Shown one piece after another: positions 1 through 11,900 of a DNA stretch of 42,360 nt (positions are counted from its first letter, which is position 1; every line of letters begins with the position of its first letter). The notes under the pieces are model-generated. The model saw only the letters and a list, made by a program, of their open reading frames with translations, searched no databases and had not been told where the DNA came from. The position numbers and the translations under genes were made by a program. Source of the DNA: Chromera velia (Eukaryota; Sar; Chromeraceae); the NCBI GenBank assembly GCA_018398765.1, contig JAHBMJ010000699.1, forward strand, positions 1 through 42,360, in the 5' to 3' direction.

Positions 1-45
1 TGGGGGGTGGGGGGTGGGGGGTGGGGGGTGGCGGGGTTTGATGGA
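1..45. repeat. G-rich 7-bp tandem repeat (TGGGGGG) at window edge
   Basis: The first 28 bases are four copies of a T plus six G unit, decaying into TGGCGGGG. The array probably continues outside the window. It is not a recognisable telomere repeat. On this strand it has the runs of G needed for a G-quadruplex. Confidence 0.8.
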
Positions 46-927
46 AGGCGAATGACCAAGAGGAGGCCGCGACTGAAATTTTTATTTGGAGGAAGTAACT
101 TTCGAAGGGGGGGGAGGCTTGTTGGTGAGTTGAAGAGTTTAGTAGCCAATTTGCGTTTGCAGATAGAGCGAGGGGTTACTTTTCCGAACGTCCGGGATCA
201 ACCGAAGATCGCATTTCTTTTCTATTTTTCTTCTGTGTTTGCTCTGTCCATCTTCTGTCGCTCTGCATATTGATTTCAGCTTCTTCCGTCGCGCGACCAG
301 AGAAATGTGTGTGTGGTCACTTGGGAAGATGAAAACCGGTCATGCAGGCTTTTTTTCTCTTGATGTCACAATGAAGTGAGAACTTTTCAGCTATGTCCGT
401 CCGCCCATTCCACCTACCCACGTCGCCGTCGTTCTGGAATCATCGCAAAGAAACACCCGAAAAAGAAAGCACTGCAAAAGAACGTCCCGAAAAAGAAACC
501 ACTGAAAAAGAACGTCAGAAAGAGGCTGGAATTCAGCCACCTCTGTGGCAGTCTGTGCCGCCGAGTTAAGTCCACCAAAAGAGCCATCTTAGCCACAACG
601 ATACTTCTCAGACTACAAGCACTAGCTCGCATCTGTGGCTACTTTGTGAGATCGATTCTATGGCAATCTTCTGCCCAGTCTTATCATACTCTTATGCAGA
701 CATCACTGCAAATTAAGAATTACAGGTTTTTATCGTAAAAGATTCACTCTAGTATAATGAGATTCACTCTATAGGATTCACTGCATAAAGGTGTGACATT
801 AATTAATCAAAAGAATCAATCAATCACTGTTTGTTACTGATAACTTACTGTAGACTTTAATACTATATTAAAGTTTGGGTCATTAAAATTTATAAAAGAA
901 TTGATTGATTTTTAATATATTAATACT
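46..927. other. Left flank without a convincing gene; lysine-rich 30-bp duplication, then AT-rich DNA
   Basis: Positions 456-515 hold two copies of a 30-bp unit. On the + strand it reads as a ten-residue basic unit, PKKKALQKNV then PKKKPLKKNV. The surrounding + strand frame (about 376-738) has no ATG start and no family I recognise, so I do not call it a gene. From about 700 the DNA becomes AT-rich and contains a short motif, GATTCACT, three times between 740 and 782. The retroelement is inserted at the end of this AT-rich stretch. Confidence 0.5.
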
Positions 928-1139
928 TGTTGGAGATTGACGCCGGCCTTTCACGGCCGCGGTCCCAGGGACTTTAGCCTGGGCTCAGTGTGCTACAAGC
1001 TATGTAAATCTGCAACACTACAAACTGTGCATGCACCGTGTAGGAGAAACTGATCGATCCACATTGACTTATTCAAGGAGAGGCGCATTCGCTCATCCTC
1101 TCCTCCCCAAACTCTGTTCTGACACGTGTATTCCTTATA
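928..1139 (+). repeat. 5' LTR of the copia element
   Basis: 212 bp, starting TGTTGGAGATTG and ending TTCCTTATA. It matches 6642-6875 over its full length at about 93% identity. The two copies differ by one internal stretch of about 16 bp and one of 6 bp. The ends are TG...TA rather than the usual TG...CA. The boundary is supported by the flanking ATACT duplication. Confidence 0.92.
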
Positions 1140-1179
1140 GATTAGTGTGTCAGTCTCTGATTTGTTGCCACTTTGTTGT

Positions 1180-2560
1180 TAAGATGAACTTTGAAGACAT
1201 GAAAAGCTTTTTCAGGGGCTTACTTAATGACGCCCTTGAACCGATCAGCACTGAAGTATCCAGACTCAGTGCAGAGTTCGATCGAAGAGATGCTGCGCCT
1301 CCAGGCCAGCGGGAGGAGAGAGTAGAAGACTCGTTAGACAGATGGATTCCACCCAGTCGAACCAGTGCCACAGTGGCAGAGAAGAAAGAAAGAATTGCTC
1401 CTGTTTCTCTATTTGCGCCTGGAGCCGTTCAGGCTCAGAAAATCTGAAAGCCCTTCGACGCTGTGGCTTTCTTCTCGGACAAGGACCCGTCTTCCTCCCA
1501 CTCTAACTCATCTGATGTGAGTGGATCTTCCGATGCGTCTTTCCGCCACTCTGCAGCTCAGAGAGTGGGTTCCGCATACAGGAAGAAGAGATCGTCGAAG
1601 CAGTCAAAGAAAGTGGACCTGACCGCCTGCCCGAAGTTCGCTGGAAAGAAGGAGATTGTCGACTTTACGTCGCAGTGGGGGGAGTTCTCCAATATGCACC
1701 TGCAGAGGAAGCACTTCCAGTCGACAGAAGAGTAGAGATCCAATATCATCGTCGCGCTGAATAAGGCAGGAAGTGATGCTCGGGCTTTCAGAAGAGATGT
1801 GAGGAGATGGAGACGGAAGCGGGTAAACCCTGAGGATATTGTAGAGAAGATGAAGCAGAAGTATTCCTCGACCCTACTGGCGATGCAGCTAGCTGTGCAG
1901 GAACGTGTGCAGGTCTTCCCATGGCTCCTTGACCACCTTGATCGGAACGGTCGTATCGTCATCCTAAGTGGTTTGCTGCTGTCGTTCACGAAGATCAACC
2001 AGAGACTCGAGAATCTCCTCCTCGATTCCGACGATACGGAGTGGGAGATCGCAGATCCCGCCAAGGTCATCATGATCGTCAATGCCCTCACGGACGACCA
2101 GCGTATAAAGCTCGTCGAGGCAACTGGATCTCAGACAGATTGACTATACCACTATGAAGAAGGAGCTCGAGTGGTTTACATCCTTTGATCGGGATACAGA
2201 GATCAAGGCGAGACAGAGGCAGAGTGGGGGCAGAAAGAGAGCCTTCAGAGGCCAGCAGAGACGGGGTTGGGGATCTGGTGGATTCAGAAATCAGGGGAAC
2301 AGACAGAATGGTCAGCGCTCCTCCCAGCAGTCTCCCCCTCAACAGCAGCAGCAGCAGCAGCAGCCGTGGGGACCAAAGAGGTGCTGGTGGTGCCAAGACA
2401 CGACCTACTTTGAGAAGAACTGTGCGCACAAGTGTGCGGGGCAGCCCAGAATCGAGCCTCACCCTTGGGTTCTCCCTCCCCCCAGCCAAGATCCCAACAG
2501 AAGCCAGCAGCAACAGTCTTCTTCGTCCTCCTCTGGGAGACAGGGAGGGAGATGACCACA
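1180..2560 (+). pseudogene. copia gag region (fossil)
   Basis: This part encoded the capsid/nucleocapsid protein. The + strand translation has a helix-rich gag-like section followed by a basic, Arg/Gly/Gln-rich section. That section contains a short cysteine motif, CWWC, in the place of a nucleocapsid zinc knuckle (about 2380-2440). A CAG/CAA glutamine run follows at about 2340-2365. The position directly after the 5' LTR fits gag. The region is decayed. Confidence 0.75.
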
Positions 2561-2649
2561 CTCGGGGGTGCAGAGTGCAGTGCATTCCCCCGGCGTACAG
2601 GTTTCCAATCGCTTTGCATTGCTTGCTGAAGAAGAGGGGGAGAGCTGTC

Positions 2650-3010
2650 CCAGGCAGGACATGACAAAACTGCGACCACACGCTATGGGGCGTGCAGGTG
2701 GAGCAAGAGGGGGTGGAATGAAATGGGTGATGAAGAAGCCGGTAGTTGATTCTGGATGCAGCCAGCATTTCTTTAGCAGAGACGTCGAGTCCTGTGTGGT
2801 TGAGGTGAAGGAGACGGACAGTGAGTTTGTGGGGGTTGAAGGAGACATTGCACGAGCAGAGAGCGACGTGACTGTGGATCTTCCTGGAGTCGAGTGTGTG
2901 GATGGAGGTAGGAGAACGGCACGTTTGGATGGAGCTTTCTCTTGGTCTGTGCCAGTCTCTCTTATGAGTATGCATGGTCTTCACTTGCAGAAAGTGCGTA
3001 AGCCATTCTA
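2650..3010 (+). pseudogene. copia aspartic protease region (fossil)
   Basis: The reading VVDSGCSQHFF at about 2740-2775 matches the DSG active-site context of copia-type pepsin-like proteases, which cleave the Gag-Pol precursor. It lies between the gag part and the integrase part, as expected for this superfamily. Confidence 0.75.
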
Positions 3011-3289
3011 GGTGGAGCTTCCTGAAAAAGGGGGTAGCAGTTTTCGTGCGCGTGTAAAAGAGGAGGAAGGCGTTCTGGTTTTAAGTGTGTATGGGGGGGT
3101 GCAGTCAAAGAGTCCGGCAGTGAAGCATGGCTCACTTTGTGTATGTTTGAACGTAGATAGGAAGGATAGACCTCTTGTACATGAGTGGGCGTTTTTGTAG
3201 CACGGAGGTCAGAAGGGGGCCCCGCAGGAGCGACCGCCAATTCAGTTAGGTGCGCATCGATCGCGGAGGGTGAGCTTCCCTTCTGAAGG

Positions 3290-4220
3290 TTAGATGAGTG
3301 AAAGGGAGGTTTTCATGTGGCATAAGAGATTTGGGCATGCGACTGGTGTGCGACTGTATGAAACAATGAAAGAGAAAGGCATTGTGTTGCGTGTGAGCAG
3401 AGAGGCGTGTGATCAAGTGAGGTATATATGCAGACAGTGCAAGCATGTGAATGCTGTGATGTATCGTATTCCTCAGAAGAGCCAGGAAGGCGTGCAAGCA
3501 AAGGAATTCAATGAAATCATTTATTAAAATATTATGTTTTTACTTAATGGTACCCCTGTGTCTTTGATTGTCGATGCTGCAACTCGTTTTGTTTCTGGCA
3601 TGGTTTTGCCTTCGAAAGGGAAGGCAGTAAGACATCTGACTGCGTGGGTAAGAATATGGGAGAGACTGGGTGAGAAGCTGAAAGTGAAAGGAAAGCCTGC
3701 AACGGTTTGCACTGACAATGGAAGAGAATTTGTGGGTGAAAAGAAGGGACAGTACGAGCATATGTGTGATCAAGAGTCCATTTTTCATAAGAAAGGAAAC
3801 ATTTACACTCCCCATTCTCAAGCGCAAGTAGAGGGAATGAATTGTACAGTGAAAAAATTGCTCTGGAAGTTGCTTATGGATTTGAATATGCCGAAATATT
3901 GTGCGAAGTGGTTGTTGAGTAGTGTGATTGATTCTTTGAATGAATGTGTTTCATCTGTGATGGGTAAGTCGCCCAATGCGTCTATGTTTGGTGTTGAGGC
4001 TGCTTGTCCCATTTCCCCCATCTCTGTTGGTGATCGTGTTCTTGTGACTGACCCTCGTCCGATTCCCTCTTCTGCTGTGTCTGTCAGGGGAAAGGAAGGG
4101 TTCTTTGCTGGAGTCGAAAGCGATTCTGTCATGTGTGTTCTTGTGAAGACAGACAGTGGGAAGAGATGGAGACCTTTGCATATGCATCCGAGTGCTGTGT
4201 CTTTGAATAGTATGGTTTGA
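3290..4220 (+). pseudogene. copia integrase region (fossil)
   Basis: A GAG-pre-integrase H-H-C-C zinc-binding pattern is readable at about 3315-3470, including WHKRFGHA and CRQCKH. The integrase core follows at about 3550-3900, with VDAATRFVSG and CTDNGREFVG carrying the family's acidic residues. This domain inserted the DNA copy into the genome. Its place before the reverse transcriptase identifies the element as copia rather than gypsy. Confidence 0.88.
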
Positions 4221-5049
4221 ATGTATCTTTTGACTTTTTGAATGGAGTGTCTGAGTCAGTAGCTGCACCTGCTGACGATATTGATTGTTTTTCCGATTTC
4301 GATGTTGATGAAGACAGGGAAGTCGATGTTCTTGCTGCATGGGTGCGGATTCTGAAGCTGTTGTCTCCTCCTCCAAGTCGCAGGCAATCTTTCCCGACTT
4401 TGTTCCATCAGTGGCCGTCAGGCAGCTGGATCGTATTGTAGAAGAGTCTGTGTCTTCTGTTTCTGCACCTGTCCCTTTCCCTCCTCCATTTACAGCAGGC
4501 TCTCAACTTCAGGCAGGCCACCTGGAGTTGCGAAGTCAGCAGCAGGGGGTGGGGGGTGGAGAAGAAAAGGAAAAGCAGTCAAGGCAGGGTCGTGAACCTG
4601 TTCAGGCAGCGCAGCCAGCAAAGAAAGAGGGAGAAGGAGAAGTCGTCCCGCCAGACATTCCAGATGACAATTCGTTGTTTGGCCTCAACTTGCTTAGAGA
4701 GTCTAGGGGGGCCGCAGCCTTTGCTAGCTTTCTTGCACGTGAAGGAGAGCAGCAAGGCAGCAGAGAAACGGAGGGAGTGCAGGAAGCACAGGATAATAAG
4801 AAAGTGTAGGGAGCACAGGAAGGAAGGGAAGGGAAGCACAGGATGATAGTAAGGAGAGTGAAAGGAAGAAAGTGAAGAGAGAAGGAAATAGATTCAGGAA
4901 GGCGCCATAGAGACTTGTGATAGATAAGAAAGTGGTCGACCAGATGATGAAGCATGTGGACCCAAGGAAAGGGCACATTGATACAAAGGAAGCGGAGGTA
5001 GAGAAAGGCCTCTTTGATGAAGCGATGTGAGGGGAACTGAAAAGCTTTG

Positions 5050-6640
5050 AGGAGAATAAAGTGTTGAAAATAAACGGAGTAAGAATACTACAGAAGAGAA
5101 GAGCAATGAAAACCAGATGGGTACTGACATGGAAGATGAAAGGGAAAGAGAGAAAACCGAAAGCCCATCTTGTGTGTAAAGGATTTCAAGATGACCGAAA
5201 GAACGTTGAAACATATAGTGGGACAGCTGCTTGGTGGGCTCTTTTGGTTTGCTTTACGTTTGCATCCAGTCAGGAGTGGACTATCGGTAAGTCAGATGTG
5301 CGTACTGCGTTTCTGACTGCATCCATTCATGATGAGGTGTTTGTGCAGCTGCCAGGACGCGTCCCGACGGGTTCCCTGGAAGGATTCGCACCTGGAGTTA
5401 TCGGTCAGCTAGAGAGAGCCATGTATGGATTGAAAGATGCCTCTCGTCTGTATAGAAAGCATTTCAAACGGATTGCAGCAGAAGAAGGATGGGAGGAAAT
5501 CGTTGAGAGCATCTTTGTGTTGAAGGATGAAGAGAAGAAGGTGAAAGCAGTAATGGCTGTTCACGTTGATGATTTGCTCATTTTCTCTGCCGACCCTGCT
5601 TGTGACTTTGAACCTTTGAGACAGCGTTTGAAGATGGATGAGCCAGAAATTCTCTCTGCGGGGGATGAAATGAGCTATACGGGTTTGGAGGTGAGAAAGA
5701 ATGAAAGCGGGTTTGAGATCAGCCAAGAGGCATACTTGAAGTCAATTCCTGTTCAGACAGACGATTTGCCTCGCAAGTCTCTTTCCTCTGAGATGCTGAA
5801 TCTAGTGCTGAATGAAGAGAGGGAAGAAGAGAAAGAAGAAGACCTGGTTGCAGTGATGATGAAAGTGATGGGTGTGCTTGGTTGGGTGTGTCAGACGTCT
5901 GCCGATCTTGCTTAAAGAAAAGTTTTGTTTTCAGTGAGTTGTCTCGTTACGGTTCCTGTCCGACTGGTTCAAAGCTTGTTGTTGCTTTACTTGCCCTCAT
6001 CAGAGCTCGTGAAAAGAATAATAGTTTGCGCTTTGAGGGCGTGATTGATCCGAAGCTTGCTTTGTTTGTGGATGCTGCATATTCTCTTTCCCGTTGTGAA
6101 GGAAGAGGGGGCTTTGAGGCTCACTTGGTTGACAAGAAGGAAAAGATTGAGGGAATGAAAAGAACGAATCTGGTGGCATGGAAGAGTAAATGAATCAAAA
6201 AGAAGCTGATTTCTTTGACCTCTGCAGAGCTTTATGCGCTTGTAGATGGTGTGAAACAATCTTTTCAATGAAAGCGTCTTGCAGAGGCATTGTGGATGAA
6301 GCCACTGGAGGTAGAGATTTATACAGACAGCGCTCCTCTCATGGAGCAATTGGAGAGTGGATATTCGAAGCGAGAGCCTCGGATGGATGGATTGTTAAAG
6401 TATGTGCAGCAGGAGCTGAGAGCGTTGAAGGCGCGGGTGCTTTGGGTTTCTACTGATCGGCAGTGGGCAGACAAACACACAAAGTATAAATTGGAAAAGG
6501 AGAGAAGGAGTCAAGCGCCTCAGGTTAAAGCAAAGAAGGAAGTGCAAGTGAAGAGAGGAATGGTAGATTTTGCAAAGACATGTCGATCGAAAGCTAAGAA
6601 AAGAGGTGACTCTCCTGTGAATGTTCGAGTCAGGGGGTGA
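5050..6640 (+). pseudogene. copia reverse transcriptase and RNase H region (fossil)
   Basis: Reverse transcriptase signatures are readable from about 5100: RWVLTWKMKG, AHLVCKGFQ, TAFLTASIHDEVFVQLPGR, YGLKDASRLY, and the catalytic VDDLLIF box at about 5565-5590. RNase H follows from about 5920 to 6500, with FVDAAYS, IYTDSAP and a terminal STDRQWADKHTK. These are copia-type sequences. The region between integrase and reverse transcriptase (about 4220-5050) is acidic and low complexity, as linkers in this family often are. Confidence 0.9.
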
Positions 6641-6641
6641 T

Positions 6642-6875
6642 TGTTGGAGATTGCGTCCAGAGTTGATTGATACCGGCCTTTCATGGCTGCGGTCCCAGGG
6701 ACTTCGGCTTGGGCTCAGCATGCTACAAGCTATGCAAATCTGCAACACTACAAAGTTTAACTGTGCATGCACCGTATAGGAGAAACTGATCAATCCACAT
6801 TGACTTATTCAAGGAGAGGCGCATTTGCTCATCCTCTCCTCCCCGAACTCTATTCTGATACTTGTATTCCTTATA
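6642..6875 (+). repeat. 3' LTR of the copia element
   Basis: 234 bp, the partner of 928-1139, followed directly by the ATACT target duplication at 6876-6880. Of about 15 substitutions between the LTRs all but one are transitions. That is compatible with cytosine deamination of a methylated element, though the sample is small. Confidence 0.92.
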
Positions 6876-7815
6876 ATACTTTTAACTTAAATATCTAGTT
6901 TAATACTATTAAATTTATATGTACAATAAAATCTGCTGAATTGATGTATTCACTTAATTTTTCATCAATATCCTGACTGGTATCATGATCATAGTTATTA
7001 TATTTATATCGTATGCAGTAGTATGATATCTAGCATGATATGCCATCAATGACCCATCATCATCAGCCGTTTTTTATAGCGGTAATAATATAGCCCTAGT
7101 TATAGTCGCCTAAATTATAGGTGACATTGAGTGTTAATTTAGACTGCAAACTTTAGAGACTTATAAATTAGAATTAAGTAATAAATGATTTATTCGTCAA
7201 GTTATTCGTGCTTTAGAGCACTGTCGCCGTTTTATTTTGTAGAGGTCGCTATATGAATGAATGAAGTTGGCTTTGCTAGAGTGGAGCCGTGCTCCCAGCA
7301 GCCCATGTTCATGCAAGAGATCGTCAATCACTCAACTCTAGAGATAAGGCTAAGCGCGAGTTTACGTCAATTTTAGTTTTACAGCAATGCCCTCAGGCTA
7401 GGCAATGCCGTGTGGATTCGATCAGATTTTTAGTCAAGCCTTTGATAGTAGTAGCCAATCTATCTAGGCCTACTAATCACTAATCACTAATCACTATATA
7501 CCTCTTGGCTAACTTCGCCTAGAACTTCACAATCAGTGCAAATCATATTTTTACATCAACATCATCATCATTCAAGTTTGAGGCTTATTAAATAAAATAT
7601 CCTAGAAAATGTCTTCATATACGTCAATATGAGCTAAAAAATTATATCTAAAATTATAATAATTAGTCCTTTGAATTGGATTTAAAGTTTAAAATATTTT
7701 TGGGTCATGTTTAAAAAATTTTAGTACAAATTGTTACTTCATTGAGTTTAGGGACAATTCGAATCATCAAGTTGTTCCTTTGAATCCTTTCTTTTTTTTG
7801 CCTGATTTCAAGATA
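6876..7815. other. AT-rich spacer between retroelement and host gene 3' end
   Basis: Beyond the retroelement the DNA is strongly AT-rich, with TAATA/TTATA words. No reading frame resembles a known protein. It should contain the 3' untranslated region and polyadenylation signals of the - strand gene whose stop is at 7816-7818, but I could not single out a convincing AATAAA on that strand. The AT-rich character matches the stretch just left of the retroelement (about 700-927), so the element probably landed inside one AT-rich island. Confidence 0.6.
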
Positions 7816-8927
7816 TCAGGGAGGTTTTTGATCTAAGGGAGGCTTCGAGCGGTCTCTAAATGCACCGTCTGGCATTTGCACACCATTTACGGATGTTAAC
7901 TCCCCGGCTTTCACTTGCGTCTTTCCGGGTTCAGCTATATTCAGGGCGCCTGCATCAGCGTCTTTAAATTTCTGTTGCAAAAGAGGAAGTCTCGCCCCTT
8001 CAGGACGTGAATTGGGGACAGCAGTTGGTGGTTGAGCGTCGTTACCAGGCGTCGCGATTTCCTCCAAACACGTAGTCTTCCTTCCCATATCAGACTCTCT
8101 CTCTTCTGCTGCCAGTGACTTTTCTCTGGAGAGGGGTGAGCTGTCCTTTCTGTCTATACTGTTTGTACCTCCTCGACCTGCATGCAGGAAGGTTTCCATC
8201 TATACAATCTACAGAATCCGACAGAATCATTCGTCGTAAAGACATCTGAGCCGTCAGAAAGAAAAACGATAGAAAGACAGACAGACGTACAAGAGGAAGA
8301 ATCTAATCAGAATGAAGTAAAGCGATCACCCATCATCGCTCCTGCATGCCTTCCATGGATTGATTTCTCAGGCTCCGAGCCGACTGGCGGAACGAGATGG
8401 GCCGGCCCGAAGAGGAGAAATAAAACTTTGACCGCTGGACCTCTTGCGTCCATACGCAACTTTTGTGTGGAAATTAAGTGCAGTGGGTGGGTGGCTGGCT
8501 GGGTGGCGGCGTGACGCAGATACGATTGAAAATTCGACTTACCACAGGGTGAAAGGATCGAGCTTCTTCGACTGCTCTTCTTTTCCTGTTCCTTGTGCCC
8601 TCCTCCCCTAGCTCCTCGTGATTCTGATGACAACTGATTGGACTCTCTTCTCCAGGCCTGCGGATGCTCTGTGGGTTCCGGCATGAGGAGATGCTGCCAT
8701 GTGAAGGCAGGACGGACGGCAATGTCTCCGTCCTGCTTGTCGTCTTCCAAGCCGCCTCCTGCGCCCGCTTTCTCCGGAGTGAGGGGCTCTTTGGGGAAGA
8801 AGGGGGAACGAGGGGACGCAGCGTCAGAGGGGGAGAGAGGAAAACCCGAACCCGCCTGGGAGAGTCCCTTTGGAGAAGCAGAGCTTCCAGCCCCTGCCCC
8901 CTTGCTGTTCTGCAGCTTTTGTCGTAC
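7816..8927 (-). CDS. Exons 57-58: Ser/Pro-rich C-terminal tail
   Basis: Exon 57 (8543-8927) ends at a consensus GTAAGT donor. Exon 58 (7816-8177) follows a GCATGCAG acceptor in matching phase 1 and ends with TGA. The tail is hydrophilic and probably disordered: FPLSPSDAASPRSPFFPKEP has several SP/TP sites, KKSSRRSSILSPCG is basic with serines, and the end reads FRDRSKPPLDQKPP. It is plausibly the cytosolic tail after the last membrane helix and a target of kinases. No domain was recognised. The alternative end within exon 56 would remove it. Confidence 0.72.
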
Positions 8928-11900
8928 CTGACTTCGCACCCTGGCCGCAACTGTAAAGATTTTCTTGACTGCAAAGAGCAGAAGAAAGCGGCATTGCGTG
9001 GGCCTGTTAAGAAAAGTGCACTAGGAAGGACTGCAACATCAACTTGTCAGAATTAAACTACAATGGGGATCGATGGACTTTTTGTGTGTGTGTGTTCATG
9101 TCTTGATTCCGTGCATTCTCCCCGACATGCAGACGTCAAGACAAAAGAAAGAAAGCCAAATGAAGAATGATTCATGCAGAAAGTTTCGAGAAGATAGAAA
9201 AGCAAAAAGGAATAGAAGGAAACTGTGAGAAAGAAACACATATTGGAGCAAACTGACCAAAATAGACAATCACGAAGCCGTAAGGAGTGACCAGCATGAT
9301 GCAATTAATCGGATCGACCTGCAATTCACACAGTCAAATTACAGGAAGGATAACCGTGCAAACAAACGTCGATACAGATGCATAGATTAAATGTCTTGAG
9401 CGGGCAGGAAGACCCTGCTGGTCTTCTCAACATATTATCAAGGACATGACGCAGGGATGGATCCAAAGATTTCACATTTCCGTGTACATACACGTTCATG
9501 AAGACTTAATTATTGAGCCTTCCACGTACATATTGCTGATTGGATTTCTGTGTGTTCTGTTCAATGAATCACTCAGCCTGGTAGAAGAGAAGAATTAGCC
9601 TCCCTCTAAAGAAAGTCTTCTGCAACCACTCTCGCCAATCCTTCCAGGAGAAGGACAAAAAGGGGGTTGAACACGGCGTTCTGAACCGTAACCGAACACA
9701 CACACACACACACACACACACACAGCCACTCACAGAGCAATCCCTGACCCGCCCACTCACCCACCAATTTTCTCTCGTAGTCGTCGAACAGGTCCCTTCC
9801 GTAATTTTCCTCCGAGAGGGTTTCCTGCAAACCCATGCACCCACCGACGGAAAGGAATCAATTCATTCATTCATGCACCCACGGAGAAGCGCCCACTTCG
9901 ATCCGACCTATGAAATTCGCACATACCCACGCACTCACACACCGAGGGAGAGACGCTCAGGGCCATTCTACGAGGTTCTTCCTCTCTGCGTCCTTCAGGC
10001 TGCGACTCAGTCATCACTTCGCCGTCTTGCTCAATTCCTCTCTGCATGCATTTGCGAAATCTCCCCGAAGACCCAACAACCTCACCCGACTCAACCCACC
10101 AGCGTCGACCGCCTCAGTCCCGCCAGGACAGTCAGATTGAAGAGGCAGACGGTCTCGCACCAGTGATCAAGAGCAGTGCGAAACGGTCTGCATGTAATGC
10201 AAAGGAGTGACGGGAGACAAGAAGTTAGAGGTTGGACGGATCGTTCATGCACTAACAATTGGTGATCCTTGAATAAAAGAGCCAATGCTGGAACGACTTA
10301 CCTTGTAAGTTCACTTTCAATCAGTCGTCTGGCCAATCTAACAGTAAACAATGAAAGCCGCGATCAGTCAAGAGTTTCCACTTGATTTGCTCACTTTGCC
10401 TCGTTTTTTTGTGATTCGAGTAGAACGCAGTCAAGCAGCTGTAAGGGCAACACAAATATCACTCACGCTTGCAGTCCCTTTCAGATGCAAACAGAAAAGA
10501 ATCAGTATAACACTCACAGAAACACATGCGCCCTGCTTGGAGCACAGAGAAGGGGAGGAAGAGTCTACCTCAAGAGGGAGTTGCAGGCTAGGCTAACTGA
10601 CTGGACAATCAAGTGGACGAGGAGGAAGAGGGCGGAGACACAGAACGCAACTCTCAACTGGACGTGCTCAGGGTCAACAAAGACAACCACCAGGGCAATC
10701 ACAAGTCGTCGGAGCATCAGGAAAGCGTCCCACCTGAATGCGTTGATTCATTCATTCATTCATTCATTCATTCATTTATTCCTTCATTCATCAGGTTTAC
10801 ACTCAACGATAAGCCCCTCTGACAATATCCGGTAGCGACGCATGAAAGACTGTTCCTCACGCAAATTCAGAAGACACATACATTGGCGTGCTCAGGTATC
10901 GGCACACTCGCGCATGGCTAGTTCTTTGAAAATCCAGAATGCGTTTTGAAATCAGTGTTGCAGAATCCGTCAACAATGTTGCGTTATGGGATTCCTCCCG
11001 CTTGACTGACCAGAAGAATTCTTCCTTGAAGGCCCGCGTGAAAACATCAGAGACGGACTCGGTTAGCCTCGCCGCTCTCCCCCCTGCCCTCTGTGAAAGT
11101 CTGCAGGCCAGCAGGAAGGCATGCATGAAGGTAGGGTCATTCCTTCGGAGACAGAGAGGTCCGGAGAGAGAAGCGAAGTCGCCCTGTCGAAGATTGCCCT
11201 TTTGTCTTCCAGAATGCAACGCAAAAGAAAAGTGCTGTTGTTCCAAGAGCCTCTACGCCAGTGCGTGCGTCGACGGGACGTGAATACGAACGCAGACGCA
11301 GTGAAAAAGGAAAGATGCTCTATAAGGCAAGGCACGGAATAAAGAGACCCCAAAGTCTCTCAATCATACTCTCTCCTTTTGTTTCTTTCGAAGTCTTTCG
11401 CACCCCTCAGTTACTTTTTTCTCTTTGCTTCAATGCATGTCGATGGAACCGCTTTTCGTCACACCTTTACCTCAACCTACCCTTGACCTATTTCTTGCCC
11501 CCATGCAGGCTTTTTTCCTTCAGAGAATCTGCCTCCACGTGATTCTCGTTCATCAGCCGACCTTGGAGCAAGAACCAGGAAGGCCAAGAGAAAGACTGGC
11601 ACGAGGCCTAGCATAGGGAGGCAGAAGAAGACCATGATTGTCCAGGAGGGATCGTAGCACGCCCCTCGAGGAGCCAGCCAGAGGACAGAGCGCCCGTCCC
11701 CCTCTGGGTCCATCGACTCCAGCTGCACACGCACGGGGGCACGTTGGATGGCTCCATTCGGTCGATTATTCATTTATTTATTCATCTCTCTGTCTATTGG
11801 GGGCGGTCAGAACACAAGCAAAATTTCTGGACGCACGGATCAATCAAGCCAGCCAAAGGCAGGCAAATGTCAACCCGAACGAGACTTTACGATCATGCAG

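Larger units (their letters stand above)
928..6875 (+). mobile_element. Ty1/copia-type LTR retrotransposon, decayed fossil
   Basis: Two direct repeats (928-1139 and 6642-6875) begin TGTTGG and bound an internal region on the + strand. A 5-bp direct repeat, ATACT, lies just outside both ends (923-927 and 6876-6880) and is the target-site duplication. The internal parts come in the order gag, protease, integrase, reverse transcriptase, RNase H. Integrase before reverse transcriptase is diagnostic of the Ty1/copia (Pseudoviridae) superfamily. A purine-rich tract just before 6642 fits a polypurine tract. The LTRs differ at about 15 of 212 aligned positions plus two indels, so the insertion is old, though not ancient. 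The coding region is broken in roughly ten places and no long intact polyprotein remains. The element lies tail-to-tail with the large host gene, about 940 bp beyond that gene's stop codon. Confidence 0.93.

Noticed and set aside
8182-9056. Overlapping + strand open frames opposite the C-terminal exons
   Set aside because: They are antisense shadows of exons 57-58; splice sites, phase and composition support the - strand.
10395-10440. Candidate exon with a CTTACAG acceptor between exons 53 and 54
   Set aside because: The exon 53-54 join without it reproduces the family motif LIVQPFRTALDHW, and the phase out of this piece does not fit exon 54.
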